The translations under genes were made by a program, and so were the position numbers. Below are positions 8,697-17,806 of a DNA stretch of 64,000 nt, in pieces. The notes under the pieces are model-generated. The model saw only the letters and a program-made list of their open reading frames with translations. It had not been told where the DNA came from and did no database searches. Source of the stretch: Streptomyces sp. TG1A-60 (GTDB lineage: Bacteria > Actinomycetota > Actinomycetes > Streptomycetales > Streptomycetaceae); contig NZ_CP147520.1 of assembly GCF_037201975.1 (NCBI RefSeq), forward strand, positions 2,666,001-2,730,000, given 5' to 3'. The stretch's first letter is position 1; the number at the start of each line of letters is the position of its first letter.

Positions 8697-9659
8697 ATGA
8701 CCGCAAGCACCACCTGTCGTACGACCGGCCTGCGTTCCCGTACAGCCGCGGTCGGCGCGATCGCGGTCGCGGGCGCCCTGCTGCTCACCGGCTGCGGTGA
8801 CCAGACCAAGAACGACAGCGGATCCGACAGCGCCTCCACCAGTACGGCGCCGCTGGCCGACAAGCTCCCCGCCGAGATCCGGAACAAGGGCGAGATCCGG
8901 GTCGGCTCGGACATCGCGTACGCGCCGGTCGAGTTCAAGGACGACGCCGGCAAGGTGGTCGGCATCGATCCCGACATCGCCGCGGCGCTGGGCGAGCAGC
9001 TCGGCGTCGAGTTCAAGTTCGAGAACGGCACGTTCGACACTCTCATCGGCGGTCTCGCCGCGAAGCGGTACGACATCGCCATGTCGGCCATGACCGACAC
9101 CAAGGACCGCCAGGAGGGCGTCGACTCCGAGACCGGCAAGAAGGTCGGCGCCGGCGTGGACTTCGTCGACTACTTCACCGCGGGCGTCTCTCTTTACACC
9201 AACAAGGGCGACGACCAGTCCATCAAGACCTGGGACGACCTGTGCGGCAAGACGATAGCCGTGCAGCGCAACACCTTCTCGCACGACCTCGCCAAGGACC
9301 AGGCGAAGAAGTGCAAGGACGACGGCGAGAAGGCCCTCAAGATCGAGGACTTCGCCACCAACCCCGAGGCCGAGACCCGGATGCGGGCCAAGGGCGCGGA
9401 CGTCGTCTCCGCCGACTTCCCGGTCGCCGCGTACTCGGTGAAGTCCTCGGGCGGCGGCGAGTACTTCGAGATCGTCGGCGACCAGGTCGAGGCCGGCCCG
9501 TACGGCATCGCCGTCGCCAAGGGCAACGCCGAGCTGCGGGACGCGCTGCAGGCCGCCGTCCAGGCGATCATCGACAACGGCGAGTACGAGAAGATCATCA
9601 AGAAGTGGGGCGTCGAGGACGGCGCGATCACCGAGCCCAAGATCAACGGCGGCTCCTGA
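8697..9659 (+). CDS. Glutamate-type ABC transporter substrate-binding lipoprotein
   Basis: A 320-residue lipoprotein. Signal peptide with lipobox LLTGC (cleavage before the Cys at about residue 33) is followed by an acidic Ser/Asp linker. The mature domain has the family 3 solute-binding fold (IRNKGEIRVGSDIAYAPVE, DIAAALGEQLGVEFKF, DIAMSAMTDTKDRQ). It should bind a polar amino acid, most likely glutamate or a relative, outside the membrane and deliver it to the permease encoded 30 bases downstream. The 5' start is supported by a GGAGGA-type ribosome site at 8682-8687. Confidence 0.92.
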   Translation: MTASTTCRTTGLRSRTAAVGAIAVAGALLLTGCGDQTKNDSGSDSASTSTAPLADKLPAEIRNKGEIRVGSDIAYAPVEFKDDAGKVVGIDPDIAAALGEQLGVEFKFENGTFDTLIGGLAAKRYDIAMSAMTDTKDRQEGVDSETGKKVGAGVDFVDYFTAGVSLYTNKGDDQSIKTWDDLCGKTIAVQRNTFSHDLAKDQAKKCKDDGEKALKIEDFATNPEAETRMRAKGADVVSADFPVAAYSVKSSGGGEYFEIVGDQVEAGPYGIAVAKGNAELRDALQAAVQAIIDNGEYEKIIKKWGVEDGAITEPKINGGS

Positions 9660-9689
9660 TTCTCGGCTCGGTACGGAAAGGCTCCACCC

Positions 9690-10631
9690 GTGACTGTTGA
9701 CGTCAACAAGACGGACGGTCCCGCCGACTCCACGCCCCCCGCCGGACCGGAGGCCATCAAGGCCATTCCGGTCCGGCACCCTGGGCGCTATGTCTCCGCG
9801 GCCATCGCGCTCGGCCTTCTCGGCTCGATCATCTACGCCTTCGCGCAGGGCAACATCAACTGGGGCGCGGTCCCCGAGTACTTCTTCAACGGCCGTGTCA
9901 TCGAGGGCCTGCTCAACACCCTCCTGCTCACCGTGGTGTCCATGCTGATCGGCATCGCGGGCGGTGTCCTCCTCGCCGTGATGCGCCTGTCGAGGAACCC
10001 GGTGACCTCGTCGATCGCGTGGTTCTACATCTGGTTCTTCCGCGGCACACCGGTCCTGGTCCAGCTCTTCGTCTGGTTCAACCTGGGCATCGTCTTCACG
10101 TACATCAACCTCGGCCCGGTCTACAAGGACTACTGGTCGGTCTTCATGACGCCGCTGCTGACGGCGTTGCTCGGCCTCGGCCTCAACGAGGCCGCGTACA
10201 TGGCGGAGATCTGCCGCGCCGGTCTGCTCTCGGTCGACGAAGGGCAGACGGAGGCGTCGCACGCGCTCGGCATGAGCCACGGCAGGACGCTGCGCCGGAT
10301 CGTCATCCCGCAGGCGATGCGCGTGATCGTGCCGCCGACGGGCAACGAGGTCATCAACATGCTGAAGACGACCTCGCTCGTCTCGGCGGTGGGCTACCTG
10401 GACCTGTTCAAGGTGGCCCAGGACATCGGCCAGCGGGCCGGCTCGGTCGTGGAGATGTTCTTCCTCGCCTCCGCCTGGTACCTGATCCTGACCAGCGTCT
10501 TCAGTGTCGGCCAGTACTACCTGGAGCGGTACTACGCGCGTGGCTCGTCCCGCACGCTGCCCCCGACCCCGGTCCAGCGCTTCAAGACCGCCGTCCTGTC
10601 CACACGCCGTCCGAAGGGAGTCCCGGCATGA
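9690..10631 (+). CDS. Polar amino-acid ABC transporter permease
   Basis: A 313-residue membrane protein with a GTG start. After an N-terminal Pro-rich cytoplasmic segment it has about five to six membrane helices and the HisM/GlnP-type EAA loop ([19 protein letters not shown]). Only one permease gene is present, so a homodimer is likely. Its stop overlaps the start of the ATPase gene (ATGA), showing translational coupling. The N-terminal extension of about 40 residues is longer than in enteric homologues but common in Streptomyces. Confidence 0.92.
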   Translation: MTVDVNKTDGPADSTPPAGPEAIKAIPVRHPGRYVSAAIALGLLGSIIYAFAQGNINWGAVPEYFFNGRVIEGLLNTLLLTVVSMLIGIAGGVLLAVMRLSRNPVTSSIAWFYIWFFRGTPVLVQLFVWFNLGIVFTYINLGPVYKDYWSVFMTPLLTALLGLGLNEAAYMAEICRAGLLSVDEGQTEASHALGMSHGRTLRRIVIPQAMRVIVPPTGNEVINMLKTTSLVSAVGYLDLFKVAQDIGQRAGSVVEMFFLASAWYLILTSVFSVGQYYLERYYARGSSRTLPPTPVQRFKTAVLSTRRPKGVPA

Positions 10632-11389
10632 CCGCCATGGTGAAGGCCGAGGGCATCCACAAGTCGTTCGGCCCCGTCGAGGTCCTCAGGGGCATCGATC
10701 TGGAGGTGCAGACGGGCGAGGTGTTCTGCCTCATCGGCCCGTCCGGGTCCGGCAAGTCGACCTTCCTCAGGTGCATCAACCACCTGGAGAAGATCAACGC
10801 CGGCCGGCTGTACGTCGACGGCGAGCTGGTCGGCTACCGCCAGAAGGGCGACAAGCTGTACGAGCTCAAGGACAGCGAGGTGGCGCTCAAGCGGCGTGAC
10901 ATCGGCATGGTGTTCCAGCGCTTCAACCTGTTCCCGCACATGACGGCCACCGAGAACGTCATGGAGGCGCCGGTCCAGGTCAAGGGCGTCAGCAAGGCCC
11001 TGGCCCGCGAGCGCGCCCGTGAGCTGCTGGAGCGCGTCGGTCTCGGCGACAAGGCGGGCAACTACCCGTCCCAGCTCTCCGGCGGCCAGCAGCAGCGTGT
11101 GGCCATCGCCCGGGCGCTGGCCATGGAGCCGAAGCTGATGCTCTTCGACGAGCCGACCTCGGCGCTCGACCCGGAGCTGGTCGGCGACGTCCTCGACGTC
11201 ATGCGCGACCTGGCCGAGTCCGGAATGACGATGGTCGTCGTCACCCACGAGATGGGCTTCGCCCGAGAGGTCGGCGACAGCCTGGTCTTCATGGACGGCG
11301 GTGTGGTCGTCGAGTCCGGCAACCCGCGTGAGGTGCTGACGAACCCGCAGGAGGAGCGGACGCAGTCGTTCCTCTCCAAGGTTCTCTGA
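10628..11389 (+). CDS. Polar amino-acid ABC transporter ATPase
   Basis: A 253-residue ATPase with Walker [10 protein letters not shown], signature [17 protein letters not shown], Walker [15 protein letters not shown] and the switch histidine in VVTHEMGFA. It is of the GlnQ/GluA class and completes the importer. It overlaps the permease stop by ATGA, and a 13-bp hairpin at 11446-11483 ends the operon. Confidence 0.94.
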   Translation: MTAMVKAEGIHKSFGPVEVLRGIDLEVQTGEVFCLIGPSGSGKSTFLRCINHLEKINAGRLYVDGELVGYRQKGDKLYELKDSEVALKRRDIGMVFQRFNLFPHMTATENVMEAPVQVKGVSKALARERARELLERVGLGDKAGNYPSQLSGGQQQRVAIARALAMEPKLMLFDEPTSALDPELVGDVLDVMRDLAESGMTMVVVTHEMGFAREVGDSLVFMDGGVVVESGNPREVLTNPQEERTQSFLSKVL

Positions 11390-11445
11390 CCGGCACCCGT
11401 CCAAGGTCTCCGACGGGCACGTATGCGGTCCGGTCGGCACGCACA

Positions 11446-11483
11446 CGGAAGGGGTGGTGCGGATTTCCGTACCACCCCTTCCG
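11446..11483 (+). terminator. Terminator of the amino-acid ABC operon
   Basis: A perfect 13-bp stem (CGGAAGGGGTGGT, 11446-11458, with 11471-11483) and a 12-base loop lie 57 bases after the ATPase stop. Confidence 0.8.
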
Positions 11484-11589
11484 CTGCTTCCGCATGCCGC
11501 TTTTGCTCGCGCCGCGTAATACCCTGTATACACGAGCGGCTATTACCCGACCGCACCACGACGACAGAGCGCCCCGGTAAGGACTACAA

Positions 11590-12219
11590 GTGGAACTGGC
11601 CCATTACTCGGACTACGCGGTACGCCTCGTGAACAGCGAGGAGCCGCTCCGGGGCAAGGACACGCTCACCTCCGTCGATGCCGTACGCGACCTCTTCGGG
11701 CCCAGCCGGCAGGCGGCCCGGCGGGCGACGGACGCCGACGTCACCCGCTTCCGCTCGGTACGGACCCGGCTGCGCTCGGTTTTCGAGGCGGCGGACGGGG
11801 GCGACGAGACCCTCGCCGTGGACCTGCTGAACTCGCTCCTGCTGGAGTTCCCGGTGAACCCGCAGATCTCCGGGCACGACTCCCGGGACGACGACGGCCG
11901 CCCTCTGTGGCACATGCACCTGGCGGACCACCCCTCCAACGCGACGGCGGGCTACGCCGCCATCGCCGCGATGGGTCTCGCCTTCCACCTGACCGAGTAC
12001 GGCGTGGACCGGCTCGGCCTGTGCGAGGCGGCACCGTGCCGCAACGCCTACGTCGACACCTCCACCAACCGCTCCCGGCGCTACTGCTCGGACCGCTGCG
12101 CGACCCGCGCCAACGTGGCGGCCTACCGCGCCCGCAAACGCCTGGAGGCGGACCGGTCGCAGAGCACGGGCCGGGCGGCGGAGAGCGCCCAGCGGGCGAG
12201 CGCGAACGGCGAGCGCTGA
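11590..12219 (+). CDS. CGNR zinc-finger (ABATE domain) protein
   Basis: A 209-residue protein: residues 1-135 match the ABATE-type N-terminal domain (YAVRLVNSEEPLRGKDTLT) and residues about 140-185 the CGNR zinc finger, with CEAAPCRNAYVD and RRYCSDRCATRANVAAYR giving four cysteines. Such proteins are presumed transcription regulators in actinobacteria. The last 97 bases overlap convergently with the 3' end of sodX, so the two messages are antisense to each other there. Confidence 0.85.
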   Translation: MELAHYSDYAVRLVNSEEPLRGKDTLTSVDAVRDLFGPSRQAARRATDADVTRFRSVRTRLRSVFEAADGGDETLAVDLLNSLLLEFPVNPQISGHDSRDDDGRPLWHMHLADHPSNATAGYAAIAAMGLAFHLTEYGVDRLGLCEAAPCRNAYVDTSTNRSRRYCSDRCATRANVAAYRARKRLEADRSQSTGRAAESAQRASANGER

Positions 12220-12557
12220 CCCCTGGGCCTGGGCCGGTACCGGAACCGCACCTTGCCGAGCACGAGTTCGTCGGGCACGGCCCCGTAGTCGGTGCTGTCC
12301 CCACCCGCGTAGGCGTTGTCCCCGAGCACCCACCAGCCGCCGTCGCGCCGCTCGGCGGCCCGCTTGACGACGAGCAGGTCCTGCTGGAAGGGATGCCGGA
12401 GCACGATCACATCGCCGCCCCTGAGGCGCGCCCCGTAGTGGACGAGCAGCTGGTCCCCGTGGCGCAGCGTCGGGACCATCGAGGGCCCCGTGACCTCGGC
12501 CACCCCGAAGGGCAGCAGGGCCCTCCCCCGCTCGGTCTCCTGCGACGGCTCCGACAT
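12123..12557 (-). CDS. sodX: Nickel superoxide dismutase maturation protease SodX
   Basis: A 144-residue signal-peptidase-like (S26) protein. The serine motif GPSMVPTLRHGDQLLVHY and the lysine motif LLVVKRAAERR are present, followed by WVLGDNAYAGGDSTDYGAV. It has no membrane anchor, unlike normal signal peptidase I. SodX removes the N-terminal leader of SodN so that the free amino-terminal histidine can bind nickel. It is divergent from sodN, the standard arrangement. ATG 12557 is preferred to the GTG one codon upstream. The 3' end overlaps the CGNR gene by 97 bases. Confidence 0.92.
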   Translation of the reverse strand: MSEPSQETERGRALLPFGVAEVTGPSMVPTLRHGDQLLVHYGARLRGGDVIVLRHPFQQDLLVVKRAAERRDGGWWVLGDNAYAGGDSTDYGAVPDELVLGKVRFRYRPRPRGQRSPFALARWALSAARPVLCDRSASRRLRAR

Positions 12558-12703
12558 CACCCGGCACCTCCCCGGTCCGTTCCTCCACCTGTCCCAGTCT
12601 GACCCCGGACTTTTGTCCTAAGCCCATGGGGGCACTCGCTAAAACCACTCTCGTAGGGAGTAATGTCCCACCTGAGAAGACGATCACGAGGAAGGAATGC
12701 TCC

Positions 12704-13099
12704 ATGCTTTCCCGCCTGTTTGCCCCCATGGTCAAGGTCAGCGCACACTGCGACCTGCCCTGCGGTGTGTACGACCCAGCCCAGGCCCGCATCGAGGCGG
12801 AGTCGGTGAAGGCCGTGCAGGAGAAGATGGCCGCCAACGACGACCCGCACTTCCAGGCTCGCGCGACCGTCATCAAGGAGCAGCGCGCCGAGCTCGCGAA
12901 GCACCATGTGTCGGTGCTGTGGAGCGACTACTTCAAGCCCCCGCACTTCGAGAAGTACCCGGAGCTGCACCAGCTGGTCAACGACACCCTCAAGGCCCTC
13001 TCGGCCGCCAAGGGCTCGACCGACCCGGCGACGGGCCAGAAGGCGCTCGACCACATCGCCCAGATCGACAAGATCTTCTGGGAGACCAAGAAGGCCTGA
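12704..13099 (+). CDS. sodN: Nickel-containing superoxide dismutase
   Basis: A 131-residue protein beginning MLSRLFAPMVKVSAHCDLPC. The nickel hook is HCDLPCGVYDP: cleavage after the 14-residue leader exposes His1, with Cys2 and Cys6 as the other ligands. The length equals the known Streptomyces enzyme. A GGAAGG ribosome site precedes ATG 12704, so the longer in-frame start at 12626 is unlikely. It removes superoxide in the cytoplasm. In S. coelicolor its message is repressed when nickel is scarce by a small RNA from the sodF 3' region that pairs near the sodN ribosome site; that RNA is not in this window. Confidence 0.97.
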   Translation: MLSRLFAPMVKVSAHCDLPCGVYDPAQARIEAESVKAVQEKMAANDDPHFQARATVIKEQRAELAKHHVSVLWSDYFKPPHFEKYPELHQLVNDTLKALSAAKGSTDPATGQKALDHIAQIDKIFWETKKA

Positions 13100-13113
13100 C
13101 CCGGCCTCTCTCG

Positions 13114-13171
13114 ACCGCACCCGGTCCGTTTGCCGCCGTCCCGCACGGTGGTGCGACGGGCCGGGTGCGGT
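13114..13171 (+). terminator. Large hairpin terminator after sodN
   Basis: An 11-bp perfect outer stem (ACCGCACCCGG, 13114-13124, with 13161-13171) encloses a second partial stem. It begins 15 bases after the sodN stop. Confidence 0.75.
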
Positions 13172-13219
13172 TGCGTTCTCCGCCTGCGCGTGCCCGTTCC
13201 CACGGAAGGCCACCGACAC

Positions 13220-13549
13220 GTGACCGCCGCCCCGACACCTGGAGCACTGATCCGCTCCACGGCCCGGACCATCGCCCGCCGGACGGCCGCCCGGCACCAG
13301 CCGATCCACGCACTCGGGTCGGTCGTCGCGATGGTGGACGCCGACGAGGACGAACTGGCCTTCGACGACCTCGTACGGATCCTCGACCACCACCGCATAC
13401 CGATCCTCCAGCCCGAGTACGACCAACTCGTCTCGGCGGCCACGTTGTTGGGGGAGCTGGAGTGGCTGGCCGAGATGGACATCGACCGCCTTCTGGAACC
13501 CCGGCACGACGAGGAGCCGGGCTCGGCGCCGGAGACATCTTCGCGGTAG
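13220..13549 (+). CDS. Hypothetical small protein
   Basis: A 109-residue protein starting at GTG 13220, with GGAAGG 13 bases upstream. It reads VTAAPTPGALIRSTARTI, then a mostly helical body with an acidic core (VDADEDELAFDDLVRILDHH). No signal peptide, membrane helix or known motif. I do not recognise the family; the high third-position GC and the placement after the sodN terminator support a real gene. Confidence 0.65.
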   Translation: MTAAPTPGALIRSTARTIARRTAARHQPIHALGSVVAMVDADEDELAFDDLVRILDHHRIPILQPEYDQLVSAATLLGELEWLAEMDIDRLLEPRHDEEPGSAPETSSR

Positions 13550-13587
13550 GGCTCCGCAGGCAGAGGAAAGCGTGACGGTCCCGCAGG

Positions 13588-14940
13588 TCAGTTCGGCGTC
13601 GGGCCCGGCCATACCGCCGACGCGTCGTCACGGTCGGGGTCCGGGAGGCGAAGGGGGCGGACGGGGATCGCGCGGGGGTGGTCATCGGTGACCGCCGTCC
13701 AGGGCGCGGGGTGGCCCGAGTAGCACAGGGTGGTCAGGGCGAAGACTCCGTCGGCGTAGATCTCGACGTACTCGCCGACGGTGAGGACGCGCAGGACGGC
13801 AGGGGGCTCGGCGAGGACGGTTTCCCCGATGCGCGAGCCGTCCGGGCCGGTGATCCAGAGGTTCTTGGCGTCGCAGCCCACGGTGAGGGCCGGGTGGTCG
13901 GAGCCCGGCGCGGCAGTACGGAGGGTCACCTCGACGGGGCCTTGGGAGACGGGGATGTCGCCGACCCCGTGGAGGGTCGGGGTGTTCACCGGCTCACCGA
14001 GCCAGGCGTCCAGACCCGGCCACCATGCCAGGTGAGGAGCTGAATCCTCCGGTATGACCAGGGACTTGGGCTGGGCGAGCATGCCTCGGCAGTGAGCGCC
14101 GGTGTCCGTGAGGCCGATTCGGCGGGGGGTGGTGTGGAGGACGACTCGGGAGCCGTCGGGGGCGGGGATCACACGGGGGGCGTAGGCGCCGGTGGGGCCG
14201 AGCCGGTCTCGGCGGGTCCAGGGGCCGCGCAGGCGCGGGGCCGTCCACGCCTCGAAGCCTCGGGTCGCGCCGATCGAGCCGAGGAGGAGCCAGCTGCCGT
14301 CGTCGAGTCGTTCCAGAACCGGGCATTCGAGTTCGTCCACGTCGCCGGGGGAGATCAGCGGTGGGTGGACCGTCCAGTGTTCGAGGTCGGGGGAGGTCGC
14401 CAGGGCCACGCAGCCACTGACCTCCACGGGGAGCGCGGCGTCGCTCGCGCAGATCACCATCGCCCAGCCGTCCGACTCGTCGTCCCGGACGACGAACGGG
14501 TCCCGCCAGCCCATGCGGTCGGCGATGCGGTACCAGCGGGGGTCCGCCTCGACCACCGGGCCCGTGCCATGGCGCCGCCAACCCGTGCCGTCGGTGCGGT
14601 CCGAGTACGCGAGGCCGACGGACTGGAGCGGCCAGCCCTGTGGTGTCAGACCGCTCACGCCCGTGTAGAACATCGCCATTCCGGTGCCGTGGCGGAACGG
14701 GTGCATCGTCCAGACCGCCTGCTGGTCGAAGCGGCCGGGCAGGCCGTTGCCGAAGGCGGTGCCGTCGGGCCGCCAGCGGACCAGGTCGGTGGAGGTGGCC
14801 CTGCCGTAGGAGGTCTCCATCCGCAGATGGTCGAACTCCGTGGTCCAGGGGCCCTGGAGGTGGAGCACCGCGTAGCTGCCGTCGTCGTCGCGGAGCAGGG
14901 CGAAGTCGTTCACGCAGAGGCCGGGCGGGGCGTATCGCAT
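13588..14940 (-). CDS. Glycoside hydrolase family 32 beta-fructosidase-like protein
   Basis: A 450-residue protein starting MRYAPPGLCVNDFALLRDD. It has the three GH32 active-site blocks: the VND nucleophile segment at the N-terminus (a variant of WMNDPNG), GWRDPFVV (RDP motif) and DELECPVLE (EC motif with the acid/base Glu). The five-bladed propeller occupies roughly residues 1-310 and a beta-sandwich the rest. No signal peptide is seen, so it probably hydrolyses imported fructosides in the cytoplasm. It is divergent from a LacI gene and a sugar ABC importer, which fits uptake followed by internal cleavage. Confidence 0.82.
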   Translation of the reverse strand: MRYAPPGLCVNDFALLRDDDGSYAVLHLQGPWTTEFDHLRMETSYGRATSTDLVRWRPDGTAFGNGLPGRFDQQAVWTMHPFRHGTGMAMFYTGVSGLTPQGWPLQSVGLAYSDRTDGTGWRRHGTGPVVEADPRWYRIADRMGWRDPFVVRDDESDGWAMVICASDAALPVEVSGCVALATSPDLEHWTVHPPLISPGDVDELECPVLERLDDGSWLLLGSIGATRGFEAWTAPRLRGPWTRRDRLGPTGAYAPRVIPAPDGSRVVLHTTPRRIGLTDTGAHCRGMLAQPKSLVIPEDSAPHLAWWPGLDAWLGEPVNTPTLHGVGDIPVSQGPVEVTLRTAAPGSDHPALTVGCDAKNLWITGPDGSRIGETVLAEPPAVLRVLTVGEYVEIYADGVFALTTLCYSGHPAPWTAVTDDHPRAIPVRPLRLPDPDRDDASAVWPGPTPN

Positions 14941-15032
14941 GCGCGGTTCCTGTCGGCTCGCAGCGCCCAAACGCATGCGCTGACCATGGATCTGGAAGGT
15001 CTCACTTGAAAATCAGCGCAAGTAAAACTGAA

Positions 15033-15046
15033 CGCAAACGCTTGCG
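15033..15046. promoter_or_regulatory. LacI-type operator between GH32 and regulator genes
   Basis: CGCAAACGCTTGCG has 5-bp arms CGCAA/TTGCG around a central ACGC, the pattern of LacI/GalR operators. A related half-site (GCGCAAG) lies 15 bases upstream. It is placed so that it could control both the GH32 gene and the lacI-type gene. Confidence 0.65.
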
Positions 15047-15208
15047 CAACAAGGAGGTCGGGTTTACGGTCACGTCACCCCACGGACCACACCGGCGTGA
15101 AACGGGCGTCGTAATGGCACCGACGAACCCCCCACACCCACGTCCCCACGTCGTACCGGCACCGCCCCAACACCGACACCGACATAACACCAACGGGAGA
15201 AATCCGCC

Positions 15209-16228
15209 GTGACGGTCAGCATCACCGATGTCGCCCGCGCCGCAGGCGTCTCGGCGTCCACCGTGTCCCGCGCGCTGCGCGGCCGGCCGGGCGTCTCGGA
15301 CGAGGTGCGAACCCAGATCGCGGCCGTCGCCACGCGGCTCGGCTACACCGCGTCCCGCTCGGCGTCCAGCCTGGCCAGCGGTCGCACGTACACGATCGGG
15401 GTCGTCGCCCCGTACATCGGCCGCTGGTTCTTCGGCACCGTGCTGGACGCCGCCGAGCAGGTGTTCAGCGCCGCCGGGTACGACGTACTGCTGTACAACC
15501 TGGGCTCGCCCGAGGCGCGCAAGCGCTTCTTCACCAAGCTGCCGGTGCGCAAGCGGGTCGACGCGGTGCTGTCGCTGCTCATCCCGGACGAGGAGGAGTC
15601 CGCGGCGCTGCGCTCGCTCGGGGTGCCGCTGGCCTCGACGGTCGGGGGCGCGCGGCCCGGCTTCACGGTGGTCGGTATCGACGACCGGGCGGGCGCGGAG
15701 AGTGCCGTACGGCATCTGGTCAACCTCGGCCACCGCCGGATCGGCATGATCTCCGGGGCCAGTGGTCCGCTGCACTGGACCACGCCCGTCGACCGTCGCG
15801 CCGCCTATCTGCACGTCCTCGCCGAGGCCGGCATCGAGCACGACCCGGCACTGGTGGCGGACGGCGACTACACCGTCGAGGGCGGCGAGCGGGCGATGAC
15901 CGGGCTGCTGGCCGCGTCCCGGCCGCCGACCGCCGTGTTCGCCCAGTCCGACGAGATGGCGATGGGCGCGCTGCGGGCTCTGCGACGGCACCGGCTGAAG
16001 GTTCCGGACGACGTGTCCGTGGTCGGTTTCGACAACCACGAACTCGCCGACGTGGTCGGCCTGACGACGGTCGCCCAGCCGGTCGCGGGCCAGGGCACGG
16101 AGGCCGCCCGACTTCTGCTGCGGCAGCTGGCCGAGCCGGACGCCGAACAGGCCGGGCATGTGCAGATGCCCATCCGGCTCGTCCTGCGTGAGACGACAGC
16201 GCCGCCGCGTCCGCGCGGCCCGCAGTGA
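15209..16228 (+). CDS. LacI-family transcriptional repressor
   Basis: A 339-residue protein with a GTG start. The N-terminal HTH (SITDVARAAGVSASTVSRA) and hinge (ALRGRPGVSDEVR) are classic LacI, followed by a periplasmic-binding-protein-like effector domain (GMISGASGPLHW, VFAQSDEMAMGALRAL). It probably represses the GH32 gene and the ABC importer through the CGCAA-N4-TTGCG operator, and releases on binding a sugar or sugar phosphate. The importer genes follow 142 bases downstream. Confidence 0.93.
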   Translation: MTVSITDVARAAGVSASTVSRALRGRPGVSDEVRTQIAAVATRLGYTASRSASSLASGRTYTIGVVAPYIGRWFFGTVLDAAEQVFSAAGYDVLLYNLGSPEARKRFFTKLPVRKRVDAVLSLLIPDEEESAALRSLGVPLASTVGGARPGFTVVGIDDRAGAESAVRHLVNLGHRRIGMISGASGPLHWTTPVDRRAAYLHVLAEAGIEHDPALVADGDYTVEGGERAMTGLLAASRPPTAVFAQSDEMAMGALRALRRHRLKVPDDVSVVGFDNHELADVVGLTTVAQPVAGQGTEAARLLLRQLAEPDAEQAGHVQMPIRLVLRETTAPPRPRGPQ

Positions 16229-16370
16229 CTCCCCTTACGCCCCTACGGCCACCCCTCCCCCGTCCCCTTGTGCGATCCCTCATCCGATCCCTTGTGAAAT
16301 CCCCATTGAGCTCCCCCACCCCCACGCCGGAAAGCACCCCGCACCCTCATCCAGCACGGAGGCACCGACC

Positions 16371-17726
16371 ATGAGCCCGAACAACAGCTCGACCAGCAGA
16401 AGGTTCCGCCGCTCGGCCCGTACGGGACTGGCTTTGACCCTCCCCCTGGTGGCACTGGCCGCCTGCGGCGGAGGCGGAGGCGGTGACACGTCCGCCGAGG
16501 CAGGCAGCGGCGAGGGAACGATCAGCGTCTGGGCCCACCAGGGCCAGAAGAGCGAGGCGGACGCGCTGCAGAGCGCGGTGAAGTCGTTCAACTCCTCGCA
16601 GGACAAGGTCAAGGTCGAGCTGAAGCTGATACCCGACACCGACTACACCAAGACGATCACCGCCACGGACGCCGCCAAGCTGCCGGACGTCATGGAGTTC
16701 GACGGGCCGACCATGGCGAACTTCGTCTACAACAAGAAGCTCGCCCCGATCGACGACTACGTCTCCGCCAAGACCCTCGACAACGTCACCGACGCCAACA
16801 AGGCGCAGGGCGAGATCGACGGCAAGCACTACGGCCTGGGCATGTTCGACTCCGGGCTCGGCATGTACGGCAGCAAGAAGCTGCTGGACGCGGCGGGGGT
16901 GACCTACCCGAAGGGCGTGGACGACGCCTGGACGGCGGACGAGTTCGACGCCGCGCTGAAGGCGCTGAAGGCGGAGGACCCGGACGGCAAGGTCATCGAC
17001 CTGCAGGAAGGCACCGGGTACGCCAACGAGTGGGGCACCTACGGCTTCGCCCCGATCGTCTGGTCCGCAGGCGGTGCCCTGATCAAGGACGGCAAGGCGG
17101 AAGGCGCTCTCGACACGCCTGCCGTGGTGTCGGCGATGAAGACCTTCCAGTCCTGGAAGACCCACACCGACGCCAACACCGACGGCAACGCCTTCGCCAA
17201 GGGCCGGGTCGCCCTGAGCTGGGTCGGGCACTGGATGTACCCCGCCTACAGCGAGGCGCTCGGGGACGACCTGGTCGTGCTGCCGCTGCCCGACTTCGGT
17301 GACGGCCCGAAGACCGGCCAGGGTTCGTGGGCCTGGGGTGTCGGCGCGAACAGCAAGAACGCCAAGGCCGCAGGTGCCTTCCTGGACTTCCTCCTCGACG
17401 ACGCCAGCGTGGGCGCGATGACGAAGGCCAACGGCGCCCCGCCCGCCACCAAGTCCGCGCTCGCCGCGAGCCCCCTCTACAAGCAGGGCGGTCCGCTCCA
17501 GCTCTTCACCGACCAGCTCGCCAAGCCCTGCGGGGACAGCGACATCAGCAAGTCCTGTGTCGCCGTCACCCGTCCGGTGACCGCCGGGTACCCCGTGGTG
17601 ACAGCGAAGTTCAGCGAGGCCGTGAACTCGATCTACGGCGGCGCCGACCCGGAGGACGCCCTGTCCGAGGCCGCCCGCGCCATCGACCGGGACTTCTCGG
17701 ACAACGCCGGTTACGAGATCCCGTAG
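16371..17726 (+). CDS. Sugar ABC transporter substrate-binding lipoprotein
   Basis: A 451-residue family 1 solute-binding protein. ATG 16371 follows an ACGGAGG ribosome site. The signal peptide contains RRFRRSARTGLALTLP and a lipobox ending LAAC, then a Gly-rich linker. The mature part has ISVWAHQGQKSEADALQSA and the MalE-like helices. It should bind an oligosaccharide, by context a fructose-containing one. Next in the operon are two permease genes. Confidence 0.9.
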   Translation: MSPNNSSTSRRFRRSARTGLALTLPLVALAACGGGGGGDTSAEAGSGEGTISVWAHQGQKSEADALQSAVKSFNSSQDKVKVELKLIPDTDYTKTITATDAAKLPDVMEFDGPTMANFVYNKKLAPIDDYVSAKTLDNVTDANKAQGEIDGKHYGLGMFDSGLGMYGSKKLLDAAGVTYPKGVDDAWTADEFDAALKALKAEDPDGKVIDLQEGTGYANEWGTYGFAPIVWSAGGALIKDGKAEGALDTPAVVSAMKTFQSWKTHTDANTDGNAFAKGRVALSWVGHWMYPAYSEALGDDLVVLPLPDFGDGPKTGQGSWAWGVGANSKNAKAAGAFLDFLLDDASVGAMTKANGAPPATKSALAASPLYKQGGPLQLFTDQLAKPCGDSDISKSCVAVTRPVTAGYPVVTAKFSEAVNSIYGGADPEDALSEAARAIDRDFSDNAGYEIP

Positions 17727-17753
17727 GAACGCGCCCTGTCGGACCCATCGGCC

Positions 17754-17786
17754 GGGGCGGGCGCGCACAGCGTGGCCGCCCGCCCC
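17754..17786 (+). other. Intercistronic hairpin between binding protein and permease genes
   Basis: A perfect 10-bp GC stem (GGGGCGGGCG, 17754-17763, with 17777-17786) lies between the stop of the binding-protein gene and the GTG of the permease gene. Such hairpins keep the upstream message stable or partly terminate, giving more binding protein than permease. Confidence 0.6.
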
Positions 17787-17806
17787 GCCGGGAAGAGGAC
17801 CCACCC

